Below are positions 1-8,767 of a stretch of 64,000 nucleotides of DNA, piece by piece (the first letter of the stretch is position 1; each line of letters starts with the position of its first letter). The position numbers were made by a program, and so were the translations under genes. The DNA is from Allomuricauda sp. (GTDB lineage Bacteria > Bacteroidota > Bacteroidia > Flavobacteriales > Flavobacteriaceae). The DNA lies in NCBI GenBank assembly GCA_017795045.1, contig CP051244.1, positions 1,109,514-1,173,513 of the forward strand. The letters run 5' to 3'. The notes beneath the pieces are model-generated. The model was not told the DNA's origin and did not search any database. It saw nothing but the letters and a program-made list of their open reading frames with translations.

Positions 1-236
1 CTTTAATGTTAATTACTGTAAAATAATGTTTCCAATAGGTTGATTAATTTTTAATGGATTATCGGTTGGACCAAAGGAAATTCTTGTATTGCATGTATTT
101 TTTAGAATTACAAAATTTAATTGCTCCAAGTTTTCTTAAAACGATCAACAAAATGGGTGAAATCGTAATTCCTTGTAAAACAACAAAATGCAAGAATGGC
201 GTGTTTTTTATCAACACATGCACTCAAAAAGAATCG

Positions 237-244
237 TACCTTTG
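237..244 (+). promoter_or_regulatory. Bacteroidota -7 promoter box for rpiB
   Basis: TACCTTTG matches the Bacteroidota -7 consensus TAnnTTTG exactly and lies 26 bases before the rpiB ATG. No good TTTG -33 box sits at the usual distance. The box supports a start at 271 rather than in-frame codons further upstream, which would lie before or within the promoter. Bases 1-236 show no convincing gene. Confidence 0.5.
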
Positions 245-270
245 CAATCCACCATCTTAATACATGCACT

Positions 271-702
271 ATGAAAATTGCCATTGGAAACGATCACGCA
301 GGAACCGACTATAAATTGGCCATTATAGGACTTTTGAAATCCAAAGGTATCGATGTTGTCAATTATGGTACCGATGGTACCGATAGTGTGGATTATCCCG
401 ACTTTGCGCATCCGGTTGCCTCAGATGTCGAGGAAGGCAAAGTGGATATGGGGATAGTAATCTGTGGAAGTGGTAATGGTGCCTCCATGACCATAAACAA
501 ACATCAAAAAGTTAGGGGTGCCCTTTGTTGGAACAAGGAAATTACGGCCTTGGCCCGGGAGCACAATGATGCCAACATATTAAGTCTACCTGCGCGATTT
601 ATTGCGTTGCCGCAAGCATTGGACATGGTAGAAACCTTTTTGAACACAAAGTTCGAAGGAGGCAGACATGAACGAAGAATAGATAAGATTCCTTGTAGCT
701 AA
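271..702 (+). CDS. rpiB: Ribose 5-phosphate isomerase B
   Basis: RpiB/LacA-family sugar-phosphate isomerase of 143 residues. It interconverts ribose 5-phosphate and ribulose 5-phosphate in the cytoplasmic non-oxidative pentose phosphate pathway. The N-terminal MKIAIGNDHAG, DYPDFA near residue 42, and ICGSGNG with the catalytic-type Cys at residue 65 are the family motifs, and the length is normal. The ATG at 271 was chosen because an in-frame extension to 196 adds 25 unrelated residues and overlaps the TACCTTTG promoter box. The gene is followed by an acetyltransferase gene on the same strand after about 60 bases. Allose 6-phosphate isomerase activity cannot be excluded from sequence alone. 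Confidence 0.93.
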   Translation: MKIAIGNDHAGTDYKLAIIGLLKSKGIDVVNYGTDGTDSVDYPDFAHPVASDVEEGKVDMGIVICGSGNGASMTINKHQKVRGALCWNKEITALAREHNDANILSLPARFIALPQALDMVETFLNTKFEGGRHERRIDKIPCS

Positions 703-764
703 AAATTGAGGAAGTACAATTCTTATTGGTGCCAATCATTCCAAAATAGTATGGTACAACATTC

Positions 765-1205
765 ATGGAAATAGTTACCAAGACTTTTAACGAACTATCC
801 AACATAGAACTCTACCAAATCATGCGTTTGCGAAGCGAGGTATTTGTGGTGGAACAAGATTGTGTATACCAAGACTTGGACAACAAGGACCAAAAAGCGT
901 TTCATGTAGTTGGATCAAAGGATAATAAAGTGGTGGCCTATACCCGGATTTTTAAACCTGGCGACTATTTTAAAAATTCCAGCATAGGAAGAGTTGTGGT
1001 AGCTGCCGATCAGCGTAAATATGGATATGGGAAGCAAATCATGTTGGCATCCTTACAAGCAATAGAACAACGCTTTCCCAATACCATTGTTGAAATATCG
1101 GCGCAAACCTACCTTTTAAAATTTTATACTGAATTAGGTTTTGAACGCATAGGGGAAGAATACTTGGAAGATGGGATTCCCCATGTGAAAATGATAAAAA
1201 GTTAG
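765..1205 (+). CDS. ElaA-type GNAT N-acetyltransferase
   Basis: GNAT-fold acetyltransferase of 146 residues, close to the ElaA family. Characteristic features are the N-terminal LYQIMRLRSEVFVVEQ stretch (residues 16-31), a GRVVV strand, and the acetyl-CoA loop around RKYGYGKQIM near residue 85. The C-terminal YTELGF(E)RIGEEYLEDGIPHVKM tail is typical of ElaA. It should transfer an acetyl group from acetyl-CoA to a small amine or a protein N-terminus; the substrate is not known for the family. It ends two bases from the convergent stop codon of the restriction-like gene. No signal peptide is present, so it is cytoplasmic. Confidence 0.85.
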   Translation: MEIVTKTFNELSNIELYQIMRLRSEVFVVEQDCVYQDLDNKDQKAFHVVGSKDNKVVAYTRIFKPGDYFKNSSIGRVVVAADQRKYGYGKQIMLASLQAIEQRFPNTIVEISAQTYLLKFYTELGFERIGEEYLEDGIPHVKMIKS

Positions 1206-1206
1206 A

Positions 1207-1815
1207 TCATATCAACCTTTTTGCTACCCCGATTTCAACTAAAAACTCCAATCTTAAAACAAGATTTATAGGTTTTTCAGCTTTGTTTGATTTGGAAAAG
1301 AACAGAAACCCCTCTTTTTTGGGATGAAGTTTTTCCAAAATCAATTTTCCATTAGTTTGCGCGTTGTTTCGGATAACTTTGGTCAAATGCTCCTCTGTCA
1401 GATTTAAATCCACCAGATGGCCAATCAATTTTTTTCGGTTTACAAAAGTGATGTTGCATGAAGTGAACATCCTTTCTTCATCAGAAAAAATACTGGTGAC
1501 CAAGGCATAAAAATGCGTTTTTTTGGAATTATCGAACAGCCAACCTTTTTTTTGATGTCCATTTTTATGAAAAAAAAGTTCAAAAGCAAAAGTGGGCAAA
1601 CTCTCGTTTACATAATCCAATTGGGCTTTCTCATCCACATAGAATATATTTTTTGAGGTTTTGTGCTCAAGGATAAGATCTATGCCCTGTCGTTGTTGTT
1701 TTAGATTTGAAACCCGCTCAAAAGCATATTGCTGTAGGTGCTTTTGGTAGTAAAGATCCAGTAATGGGGCCAGTTGTTTTTCTTTGGAAAGGTCGGATAA
1801 GAACTTACTTTTCAA
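1207..1815 (-). CDS. Probable type II restriction endonuclease (PD-(D/E)xK-like)
   Basis: Protein of 202 residues not recognised from any named family. It shows an Asp at residue 46 (GIDLILE), then after 14 residues a hydrophobic strand ending in D61-E62-K63-A-Q65, with Glu33 in a preceding helix. That spacing fits the E...D...(D/E)xKxQ active site of PD-(D/E)xK nucleases. Its start codon overlaps the 3' end of the cytosine methyltransferase gene by 11 bases, so the two are almost certainly co-translated. Coupling to a methyltransferase plus the motif suggests the cognate restriction enzyme. This is inference from motif and context; another methyltransferase-associated protein remains possible. 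Confidence 0.55.
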   Translation of the reverse strand: MKSKFLSDLSKEKQLAPLLDLYYQKHLQQYAFERVSNLKQQRQGIDLILEHKTSKNIFYVDEKAQLDYVNESLPTFAFELFFHKNGHQKKGWLFDNSKKTHFYALVTSIFSDEERMFTSCNITFVNRKKLIGHLVDLNLTEEHLTKVIRNNAQTNGKLILEKLHPKKEGFLFFSKSNKAEKPINLVLRLEFLVEIGVAKRLI

Positions 1816-3040
1816 GTTGGGATATTTTGTGGAACAGGGCAGAACCTATTTGTTCCACAATACCCACTACAAGGGCGTTACCCATAAAAAATGCCCGTTT
1901 GGCATCTGGGATTCCATCCAGTAAGGTGTGATTGTCGGGAAACATGTTCAACCGTTCCAGTTCAATGGGGGAGAGTCTTCGTAGTCCCTTGGAGGTTTGG
2001 ACCACGTGCTTAAACCGGGAAGGCGATTTGCCCCCTTCTCCGGTTATAATGGTTCTGGAAGGTTGATCGAGTGCATCAGGAAACACCATGCTTCCCTCGC
2101 TATAATTGTATTCAAAACCTGTACTGGTCTTGCGTATTTCTTTTTTGGCGCCTTTTAAATACGTCCATTTTTCAAGGTCGTTTGTGTCGATATACAAACT
2201 TGGGTCGGCCGACCCGTTCTCCAAAATATCTGAAAGCGTGGTACGAGTTCCATCAAAGGAAGGAGCTGTTTTTTGGGTATAAACCTTTCCGTCAATGCAC
2301 AAACCGGTATTTAAAAAAGGAGATAGTTTTTGATTCTTGTTGAAATCGTTCGATACGGAAACCAAATCTTTATCCAAATCAAAAGAGACAAGGGGCTTGT
2401 TGCTATGTTCAATCGGAAAAGCATTGGAAACTACCCCGTTGTTGAATAACCAATCCTTTGGATGGGCTTTTTTAAGTGAGGTATAAATAGGGGTCGATGT
2501 ATGATAAGCCAGAAAAAAAACGCGCCTTCGGCGCTGGGGCATACCGTAATCTGCCGCATTGATAACGCGCCATTCCACAGCATAACCCAAATCGGACAAG
2601 CTGCGGAGCATAACCGCAAAATCACGCCCTCTTTGCGAAGATGGAGACTTTAAAAGCCGATCCACATTTTCCAAAAAAAGGTATTTAGGCTTGTTCTTTT
2701 TTTCGGTCAGAATACGATGGATGGACCACCACAACACCCCTTTTTTGCCAATAAGTCCTTTAGAGTTTTTGAGTGATGTGGCCACGGAATAGTCTTGGCA
2801 CGGAAAACCGCCCACCAAAATGTCATGGTCTGGAATTTCTGGGGTGTTAACTTCCTCAATATTGGTGTTGGAGTGGTTTTCTGGACCAAAACGGGCCTCA
2901 TAGACCTTGGATGCATGCTGCGTCTTGGTTGAGGGCTCCCATTGATTGCTCCACACTACTTTGTAGTGTCCGGTTTTTTCCAGACCCAATCGAAAACCGC
3001 CCACTCCGGCAAAAAGTTCACACACCTTGAGTTGTTGCAT
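1805..3040 (-). CDS. DNA (cytosine-5-)-methyltransferase
   Basis: C5 cytosine DNA methyltransferase of 411 residues. Visible motifs in order are FAGVGGFRLGL (motif I, AdoMet binding, near residue 10), GGFPCQDYS (motif IV, catalytic Cys81), ENVDRLL (motif VI), QRRRRVF (motif VIII), a variable target-recognition region, and the C-terminal GNALVVG (motif X). The ATG at 3040 is preferred over an in-frame TTG six bases upstream. It transfers a methyl group from AdoMet to cytosine in a specific DNA site, which cannot be predicted here. It probably protects host DNA from the nuclease encoded by the overlapping downstream gene. No Vsr endonuclease gene is adjacent. Confidence 0.93.
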   Translation of the reverse strand: MQQLKVCELFAGVGGFRLGLEKTGHYKVVWSNQWEPSTKTQHASKVYEARFGPENHSNTNIEEVNTPEIPDHDILVGGFPCQDYSVATSLKNSKGLIGKKGVLWWSIHRILTEKKNKPKYLFLENVDRLLKSPSSQRGRDFAVMLRSLSDLGYAVEWRVINAADYGMPQRRRRVFFLAYHTSTPIYTSLKKAHPKDWLFNNGVVSNAFPIEHSNKPLVSFDLDKDLVSVSNDFNKNQKLSPFLNTGLCIDGKVYTQKTAPSFDGTRTTLSDILENGSADPSLYIDTNDLEKWTYLKGAKKEIRKTSTGFEYNYSEGSMVFPDALDQPSRTIITGEGGKSPSRFKHVVQTSKGLRRLSPIELERLNMFPDNHTLLDGIPDAKRAFFMGNALVVGIVEQIGSALFHKISQLEK

Positions 3041-3055
3041 GCCCAAAAATAGGAT

Positions 3056-3544
3056 TTATTCTATTTTCTTGAGGTCTGCATCGTACAATCCCACCAAAAT
3101 ACTGTTGCCCATTTTATCCACTTTTAAAGCGCCATATTCTGCGGCCTCATATTTTTCGGCCTCTCCCTCCTGAAAGAAAAAAGATTCCGCACCAATGTTA
3201 ATGTTCCATCGATTTTGGGAAGTGTATTCAATAAGATATTCGTTTTGGCCAAGCGGAGCCCTTTCTTTTTGGAACCTTTTTTTCTGGGCAATGCCACGGG
3301 TATCCAAGCCCACTACGCAAAACCCGCGTTTGGGAATACTGTCGCTATTGATATCCTCTGAAAGGGTGTACCGCAACCACATATAATCTCCCTGCATCAG
3401 GGATCGTGGGTCCACTGGGGCCAACTCCAAAAGAATCAGTTCACCCTGCTCCAAAAGTTCTTCTTTTTTGACAATGGAATGATTAAAAAAGACAAAAAAG
3501 GCCACAAGGTTGACCACGATGATGACCGCACTATACTTTTTCAT
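3056..3544 (-). CDS. GDYXXLXY domain protein
   Basis: Protein of 162 residues with one N-terminal hydrophobic anchor (about residues 5-20) followed by a soluble domain carrying the name-giving motif GDYMWLRY. The domain is presumably on the outer face of the inner membrane. The family is of unknown function and nearly always follows DUF2157 and DUF4401 membrane proteins, as here. The ATG at 3544 is preferred over a GTG at 3550. The gene overlaps the upstream DUF4401 gene by 14 bases, indicating translational coupling and probably a shared complex. Confidence 0.85.
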   Translation of the reverse strand: MKKYSAVIIVVNLVAFFVFFNHSIVKKEELLEQGELILLELAPVDPRSLMQGDYMWLRYTLSEDINSDSIPKRGFCVVGLDTRGIAQKKRFQKERAPLGQNEYLIEYTSQNRWNINIGAESFFFQEGEAEKYEAAEYGALKVDKMGNSILVGLYDADLKKIE

Positions 3545-4607
3545 TACCACGGGACTTTTTGGTTAAAAACAAGTAAAACAGCACAAAGACCACCCCAGAT
3601 GAAAAAAGAAGTATGGACTTGACCAAGAGCGTTAAATTAAGATCATAGTAATATTGTACCACGAAATAGATCAAGGCCACCACGCCAATACCCAAACCTG
3701 TTTTGTGATGTACCCTAAAACTGAGCAGCACAATCAAAAGCGCCCCGGAAATGGATGGGGCAAAAAGCGTTGGTAAAAGAGTGAGACCCGTAAGGGTATA
3801 TATCCAAATTTTGGTTTTTTTGGAATCTACGCCAAGGGTTTTTGCAATAGATCCCACCAAGTATAGTATGATAACGATAATTACAAGCGAAGATATCCAA
3901 TTTATGTTTTGGGATAGAGGGGCAAGTCGGTAATTGCCTATGGCAATAAGGCCAAACAGCAAAGAAAAAATCAACCCAATGCGAAGTGGGCCATATATTT
4001 TGGACATCTTGGTCCCGGAAGTCAAAAAAAGAGGTTCATTAAAAAAACAATACGCCAAGGCCAATGCGTAGAAGGTCAAATAAAAGTGCAGTAACTCAAA
4101 CAAATCGTTGGAAAAAATTAAAACCAAAAAACAGGAGGCAATGATCAATACCGATATGAAGGAGACGATATAGTTCTGAACAATGAACAGAGTACATAAG
4201 GCTATGCTGATGACCAGAAGGGTTATAAGGTCCTCATGCATATCAAATGAAGCCAAACCAAAGATTACCAGAACAATGCCAAGCACATAGATGGATGCCC
4301 CGAAAGTATCAATGATGAGGGTGTCAAATTTTATGTTCAATAACAGGGACAATACCATAAGGATGCTCCCCAAAAGTAGCATACCCAGTTCAGACTCATA
4401 GATGCCCAAAAGGGCCAAAAACCCAAAAAAAGCAAATGTGGCAAATAAGATTCCAAAAACAGAAAGCACCTTGATGACCAGATTGGATCTACTTTTGTGC
4501 TGTTTGGCATATTCTGCCTTGATGGCACCTTCGTTATAGGAGAAGGAGGTCCCTTCTACAGCACCTATGGTATCCAAAAAAGGTTTGATGTCTTTTACGT
4601 TGTCCAT
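3531..4607 (-). CDS. DUF4401 polytopic membrane protein
   Basis: Protein of 358 residues with roughly ten closely packed hydrophobic segments covering most of its length after a soluble N-terminus of about 40 residues. It matches the layout of DUF4401 proteins, whose function is unknown. The gene overlaps its upstream DUF2157 neighbour by 13 bases and its downstream GDYXXLXY neighbour by 14 bases, so the three form a compact translationally coupled operon. No catalytic motif was recognised. Assignment rests on the trio's conserved order plus topology rather than on a motif. Confidence 0.75.
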   Translation of the reverse strand: MDNVKDIKPFLDTIGAVEGTSFSYNEGAIKAEYAKQHKSRSNLVIKVLSVFGILFATFAFFGFLALLGIYESELGMLLLGSILMVLSLLLNIKFDTLIIDTFGASIYVLGIVLVIFGLASFDMHEDLITLLVISIALCTLFIVQNYIVSFISVLIIASCFLVLIFSNDLFELLHFYLTFYALALAYCFFNEPLFLTSGTKMSKIYGPLRIGLIFSLLFGLIAIGNYRLAPLSQNINWISSLVIIVIILYLVGSIAKTLGVDSKKTKIWIYTLTGLTLLPTLFAPSISGALLIVLLSFRVHHKTGLGIGVVALIYFVVQYYYDLNLTLLVKSILLFSSGVVFVLFYLFLTKKSRGNEKV

Positions 4608-5551
4608 TTGCGTTGAAGTTCCATTAAGGTTTTGATCAATACGGTGACACTGCCAATGATAAACAGGCCAATGATGAAAAACATTCCCGCTTCTTCAGAT
4701 ACATGAAGGAACGAGACGCAGATAATTAGGATGACACTAAAGGGTATTGCGGCTAAATAAAAAGTGCTCTTGTTCTTTAATCCATACCAAACACCTAGAA
4801 CATAAAACAAACAGGTTATGGCCAATAATTCCCAAAATGGAGATTCAGGGTCGTCAAAAATCCCAATTGAAATGCCCATGGTCGCCAGTGTAATTGCGGA
4901 TAAACCAATCAGATGGGTACTCCATATCGGGAATTTCATATCAGTTTTATATTTAGATACCAATAAAAAACCAATTAAGAAGAAGAGGTTTATCAGGAAA
5001 CACAATGTAAGCACAAAAATTTCGGACCAATCTTTGGCCACTTGGTCTGCATAAAGAAACACAGTGGTATTGATCAGTGCAATGTAGATGATCCAAAAAG
5101 GAGCAAAGCGGGATATAACGACCCATAGTGTAATGAACAAGACCCAAGCCAAAAAGAAATCGTACGCATTGGCCCCGGTCTGATAAACCTGACCAAAGAC
5201 CGCCAATGAAGCACCGATAAGTACTGCTGCCGCAGTAAGCAATATTTTTTTGATCAATGGGTTTGTTTTGAAAAAAAGTGCCCCTAAAGAAACTAGGAGG
5301 ACCAATCCTTCCATTAGTCCAAGCTTTACAAATTTGTTAAGGTCGGCCCAATTGTAGGCAAAGAAAAAAATGATTCCCGCAACGGTAAATGAAACCCCGA
5401 TGCCTAGGAATAAAAGCCTTAAAAATGCCAGCCACGATGATTTATCGGCATAAACAGCATCGGTCAAAGTTTTGGAAACACCTTTTTCCGACCAATTGCT
5501 GCAACGGCTTATGATTTGAATATCTTCCCTGGTAATTTTTGACATATCCAT
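4595..5551 (-). CDS. DUF2157 polytopic membrane protein
   Basis: Protein of 318 residues. A soluble N-terminal region of about 40 residues (ISRCSNWSEKGV) precedes about eight to nine transmembrane segments, as in DUF2157 proteins. It is the first gene of the DUF2157-DUF4401-GDYXXLXY operon. The family function is unknown; a membrane complex with the two downstream products is inferred from overlap and co-conservation. The ATG at 5551 follows a 53-base gap from the unrelated upstream membrane protein gene, so that gene may or may not belong to the same transcript. Confidence 0.78.
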   Translation of the reverse strand: MDMSKITREDIQIISRCSNWSEKGVSKTLTDAVYADKSSWLAFLRLLFLGIGVSFTVAGIIFFFAYNWADLNKFVKLGLMEGLVLLVSLGALFFKTNPLIKKILLTAAAVLIGASLAVFGQVYQTGANAYDFFLAWVLFITLWVVISRFAPFWIIYIALINTTVFLYADQVAKDWSEIFVLTLCFLINLFFLIGFLLVSKYKTDMKFPIWSTHLIGLSAITLATMGISIGIFDDPESPFWELLAITCLFYVLGVWYGLKNKSTFYLAAIPFSVILIICVSFLHVSEEAGMFFIIGLFIIGSVTVLIKTLMELQRKWTT

Positions 5552-5604
5552 TACAATGTACTAAAAAAGGGATATAGACTGGACATATATGAACCTTTCA
5601 TTTT

Positions 5605-6561
5605 TTAGAGTATATCCAGGCAAAAAAGTGACACAACAATAGCCGAAAAGAGAAATAGGCCCAATTGCATAAAAAAACCTATTGCCTGCTGGGTTTCGTG
5701 GTCCCCCAGATTCTCCAACATTCGTGAAACGGATGGATCATCGGGTAAATACATGATTTCCATACCACTCATCATGGATAGCTTGGCAGTTTTCAGTTTT
5801 CCCACTACTTTTTGATCCTTTCCCTTAACAATTTGTCCAGAATAGTCCATAAAAGTGTAGGTAAACTCAACCTTTGGATTCTCATTGATCAATATCCCGG
5901 TATCTCTATATTCCTTGATCATTGCCGTAGTACCCAAACCACTATAGAACAGGTCCCAATTTTGCAATTTGGTGGATTTTTTTACAAATAGACCTATTCG
6001 TATGAGTACCCATCTAAGGACAATGTAAATAACCAAAAAAACAAAACCCAATTGCCAAACCGCAGAAGCTGCAAAAACCCGTTCGTATTTTTCGGGCAAA
6101 AGATAGATTCTTGAAGAGGCTTCGCCCACAAGGAAATAACACCCAGCAATATATCCAATGGTAAACAAACTACAGAATAACATAAAAGCAAAGGAAACAG
6201 GGCGCTTAACATACATGGGCAATACGGGATCACGGGGTCTTTTGGTGGGGTCCAGTCCCACATGGATTACTTTGTTGGGCACAAACCGTTCCAACCCGGG
6301 CTGGCTATATCTAAACCGAATGGCCCTATGAATGGTATGACCGGAGAAATTCTCAAAGACAATCTGGAGCTCCAACAAAGGATACTTTCCGGGCTTAAGG
6401 GTTTTTGTAGAGAGAATGGTAGCCTGCATTACTGGGGCCAAACCTTTCTTTTGTGCGGTCCAGATGGAAAAATGTGTACGAAAACAATTCGACACCAAAA
6501 CATAGAGCCAATACAGTAATGTCAGCCCCACAACGGCCAAGGTTATAATGGTGTAGGTCAT
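5605..6561 (-). CDS. Membrane protein of unknown function, DUF3592-like pattern
   Basis: Protein of 318 residues, not confidently placed in a family. It has an N-terminal transmembrane helix (about residues 3-23), two hydrophobic segments near residues 120-145 and 165-190, and a C-terminal helix at about 295-316. The two soluble stretches each look like a small beta-rich domain with phrases such as LELQIVFENFSG and VEFTYTFMDYSGQ. That repeated layout resembles DUF3592-type proteins, but this is only an impression. It lies upstream of the DUF2157 trio on the same strand. Confidence 0.55.
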   Translation of the reverse strand: MTYTIITLAVVGLTLLYWLYVLVSNCFRTHFSIWTAQKKGLAPVMQATILSTKTLKPGKYPLLELQIVFENFSGHTIHRAIRFRYSQPGLERFVPNKVIHVGLDPTKRPRDPVLPMYVKRPVSFAFMLFCSLFTIGYIAGCYFLVGEASSRIYLLPEKYERVFAASAVWQLGFVFLVIYIVLRWVLIRIGLFVKKSTKLQNWDLFYSGLGTTAMIKEYRDTGILINENPKVEFTYTFMDYSGQIVKGKDQKVVGKLKTAKLSMMSGMEIMYLPDDPSVSRMLENLGDHETQQAIGFFMQLGLFLFSAIVVSLFCLDIL

Positions 6562-6640
6562 TAGGGTTAGATTTTAGGAAAAATACGGAAACGAGGAGAA
6601 GAATACCCCGCGATCTGACCGTTACCAGCTTTGGGTTGAC

Positions 6641-6663
6641 GAAAAGGCCATTCTATTTGGCCT
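6641..6663 (-). terminator. Intrinsic terminator after the S41 peptidase gene
   Basis: On the minus strand AGGCCA-AATAGAA-TGGCCT forms a six-base-pair stem with a seven-base loop followed by TTTT. It lies about 33 bases beyond the S41 peptidase stop codon, the position expected for the end of the rnpA-ctp transcript. Confidence 0.6.
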
Positions 6664-6695
6664 GTTGCAAGAGGCATTACGCCAAAAACGAAAAT

Positions 6696-8327
6696 TTACT
6701 GTAAGATTTCCGAGTACTTGGAAGCATCTGAAAGAAGCTCCTTTGCGGTTAAAATGGCATCATCGTGCTGTAGATAGTAGGCATAGAGTCCGTCCTTATA
6801 AAAATAACGGGTGATGATTTCATCTTCCAAATTCTTTTGAATTTCATTCTGATAGGTGTCCAAAGCCGATATTTTTCCCCGGTTTACTGCAAGCAGAAGG
6901 TCTTTGTATTTTTCCTGTACATCAGGGCCCAATAGGGTGTCATCAGCGTTGATAGATTGCTCCAATATGGACTCTGTTTCCGTTTGGAAGGAAAAATTCT
7001 GTTCTTGGGCGTATTTTTTGAATGCGGTGTAATCAGCATTGGAAAAAGAAAAATCGTCTACAGAATCAAAAGAATGGTCGTAATAATAGTCGGTGGCAAA
7101 GTCAAAAACAATATTGTTATGCTCCAAGGCATCTATGAGGGAATTGGTTCGCAAGGAATTGATGACCACATCGGGCATTACCCCGCCACCATCTTGGACC
7201 TTTCGCCCATTTCGGGTGGAGAACTCTTTAAAATTGGTGTTTCGCACGGCATTTCCTTCCTCGTCCCGATGCCAGTAATCCAACGCTTGGATGCATCTGC
7301 CTGAAGGTGTAAAATAACGGGATATAGTGACTTTCAATTGGGTTCCATAGGTAAGCTTCAAAGGACGTTGCACTAGGCCTTTTCCAAAACTTCGGGCTCC
7401 CATGACCACGGCGCGGTCCAAGTCCTGTAATCCACCGGATACAATTTCACTGGCCGAAGCACTGCTACCATCTACCAAGACCACCAATGGGATGTCTTTA
7501 TCCTCAGGTTGGTTTTTGGTGCGGTATTCCTGATTGAATTTTTTGACCTTGGATTTTGTGGTGACAATGAGCTCACCCTTGGGCACAAAGAGATTGGTCA
7601 CATTAATGGCTTCTGAAAGCAGTCCGCCTGGGTTTCCACGTAAATCCAACACCAATCTTTCGGCACCACGACCTTTTAGGTCCTGAAGGGCGGATTTGGT
7701 CTGGCCAGAAGCCTTTCGGTTGAAACGGGAAAGGACAATATATCCGGTTTTCTCGTCGATCATGTCATAAAAAGGAACAGCATCCACCTCAACGCCTTCA
7801 CGGGTAATGGTGGCCGTTTTGGTTTCCCCTTGCCTCACAAAGGTTACTTCCACACTTGTATTTGCCGCCCCTTTGAGAAGTTCACCGGCATCATCGTCAA
7901 AATCGGAAACCTTGGTCTCGCCAATTTTTATGATTTCATCCCCGGCCTTTAGGCCGGCCTTGTCCGCGGCATACCCCTTATACGGTTCCACAATGAGCAG
8001 CTTGCTTTCATAGGAACGTACCACGGCCCCAATACCGGAATATTCCCCAGCATTATTGATTTTATAGGCCTCCACATCCTGTTCGTTCAAAAACTGTGTG
8101 TAGGGGTCCAATTCGCCCAACATGTTCTTGATGGCAGAATCCATGAGTTCCGCGGGATTGGTCTCATCCACATAGTTCATGTTCAACTCCTTGAAAAGCG
8201 TGGTGAAGATTTCAATCTGTTTTGCGATTTCAAAAAAATCACTCTTTACGGCAAAACCACTGGCCCCCACCAAAACGATTGCCGCTAAAATGGGAATGAG
8301 GAGCTTTTTTTTAGTTGTTGCTTTCAT
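6696..8327 (-). CDS. S41 family C-terminal processing peptidase
   Basis: Carboxy-terminal processing protease of 543 residues. An N-terminal membrane anchor or signal (residues 8-28) is followed by a PDZ domain around residues 95-165 and the S41 catalytic domain. SSASASEI near 288-295 gives the nucleophile Ser291, and SFGKG gives the general base Lys316, the normal 25-residue spacing. The C-terminal ~150 residues form an extra helical domain common in Bacteroidota homologues. It should act in the periplasm, trimming C-termini of envelope proteins. Its start overlaps the 3' end of rnpA by 17 bases, so the two are co-transcribed. Confidence 0.92.
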   Translation of the reverse strand: MKATTKKKLLIPILAAIVLVGASGFAVKSDFFEIAKQIEIFTTLFKELNMNYVDETNPAELMDSAIKNMLGELDPYTQFLNEQDVEAYKINNAGEYSGIGAVVRSYESKLLIVEPYKGYAADKAGLKAGDEIIKIGETKVSDFDDDAGELLKGAANTSVEVTFVRQGETKTATITREGVEVDAVPFYDMIDEKTGYIVLSRFNRKASGQTKSALQDLKGRGAERLVLDLRGNPGGLLSEAINVTNLFVPKGELIVTTKSKVKKFNQEYRTKNQPEDKDIPLVVLVDGSSASASEIVSGGLQDLDRAVVMGARSFGKGLVQRPLKLTYGTQLKVTISRYFTPSGRCIQALDYWHRDEEGNAVRNTNFKEFSTRNGRKVQDGGGVMPDVVINSLRTNSLIDALEHNNIVFDFATDYYYDHSFDSVDDFSFSNADYTAFKKYAQEQNFSFQTETESILEQSINADDTLLGPDVQEKYKDLLLAVNRGKISALDTYQNEIQKNLEDEIITRYFYKDGLYAYYLQHDDAILTAKELLSDASKYSEILQ

Positions 8328-8694
8328 GGGATTCTTTTTTTAGAAAGGCTTCCAAAAGTTGTTTCATGGCCATATCCAGCTCGCTAAACGAGGGCTGTCT
8401 CTTGCCAAGGTATAAAAATAAGAACGCAAAGTTTCCCTCAATGTTGTTAAAAATTAGGGGCTTGTTGAGCCTGTAGGCTTCCCGTAAAAGACGTTTTATG
8501 CGATTGCGATCAACGGCATGCCTAAATTTTTTCTTTGGCGCGACCACACCGACCTTAATGGGTACGCCATCCTTAAAATTGGTGTTTCTGTAGATAAGTT
8601 TTATGGGAAATTCACTGATGTTTTTTCCATCCATAAAGAGGTCTTCAAAAACCTTTTTGCTTTTAAGTTTCTCTTTTCTTGGGAAAGTATGCAT
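8311..8694 (-). CDS. rnpA: Ribonuclease P protein component
   Basis: RnpA of 127 residues, the protein subunit that assists the RNase P RNA in maturing tRNA 5' ends. The family signature AVDRNRIKRLLREAYR is intact near residues 60-75, and the basic N-terminus KEKLKSKKVFEDLF is typical. Unlike in many bacteria, no rpmH lies upstream; the gene is paired with an S41 protease gene, which it overlaps by 17 bases. A TATATTTG promoter box lies 54-61 bases upstream. Confidence 0.95.
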   Translation of the reverse strand: MHTFPRKEKLKSKKVFEDLFMDGKNISEFPIKLIYRNTNFKDGVPIKVGVVAPKKKFRHAVDRNRIKRLLREAYRLNKPLIFNNIEGNFAFLFLYLGKRQPSFSELDMAMKQLLEAFLKKESHESNN

Positions 8695-8747
8695 CAGTAT
8701 TTATCTAGAGCTTTGTCCAACAAGACAAATTGCTATGCCAAATTACT

Positions 8748-8755
8748 CAAATATA
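8748..8755 (-). promoter_or_regulatory. -7 promoter box for rnpA-ctp
   Basis: The minus strand reads TATATTTG, a perfect match to the Bacteroidota TAnnTTTG box, in the short gap between the M1 peptidase stop and the rnpA start. No clear -33 TTTG is seen at 17-23 bases. It implies that rnpA and the protease gene have their own promoter rather than depending on read-through from the peptidase genes. Confidence 0.5.
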
Positions 8756-8767
8756 CATTGAGAAAAC

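Noticed and set aside
54-260. 68-codon open frame at the left edge
   Set aside because: It overlaps the rpiB promoter box, has no ribosome-binding site or recognisable motif, and its composition looks like non-coding AT-rich DNA.
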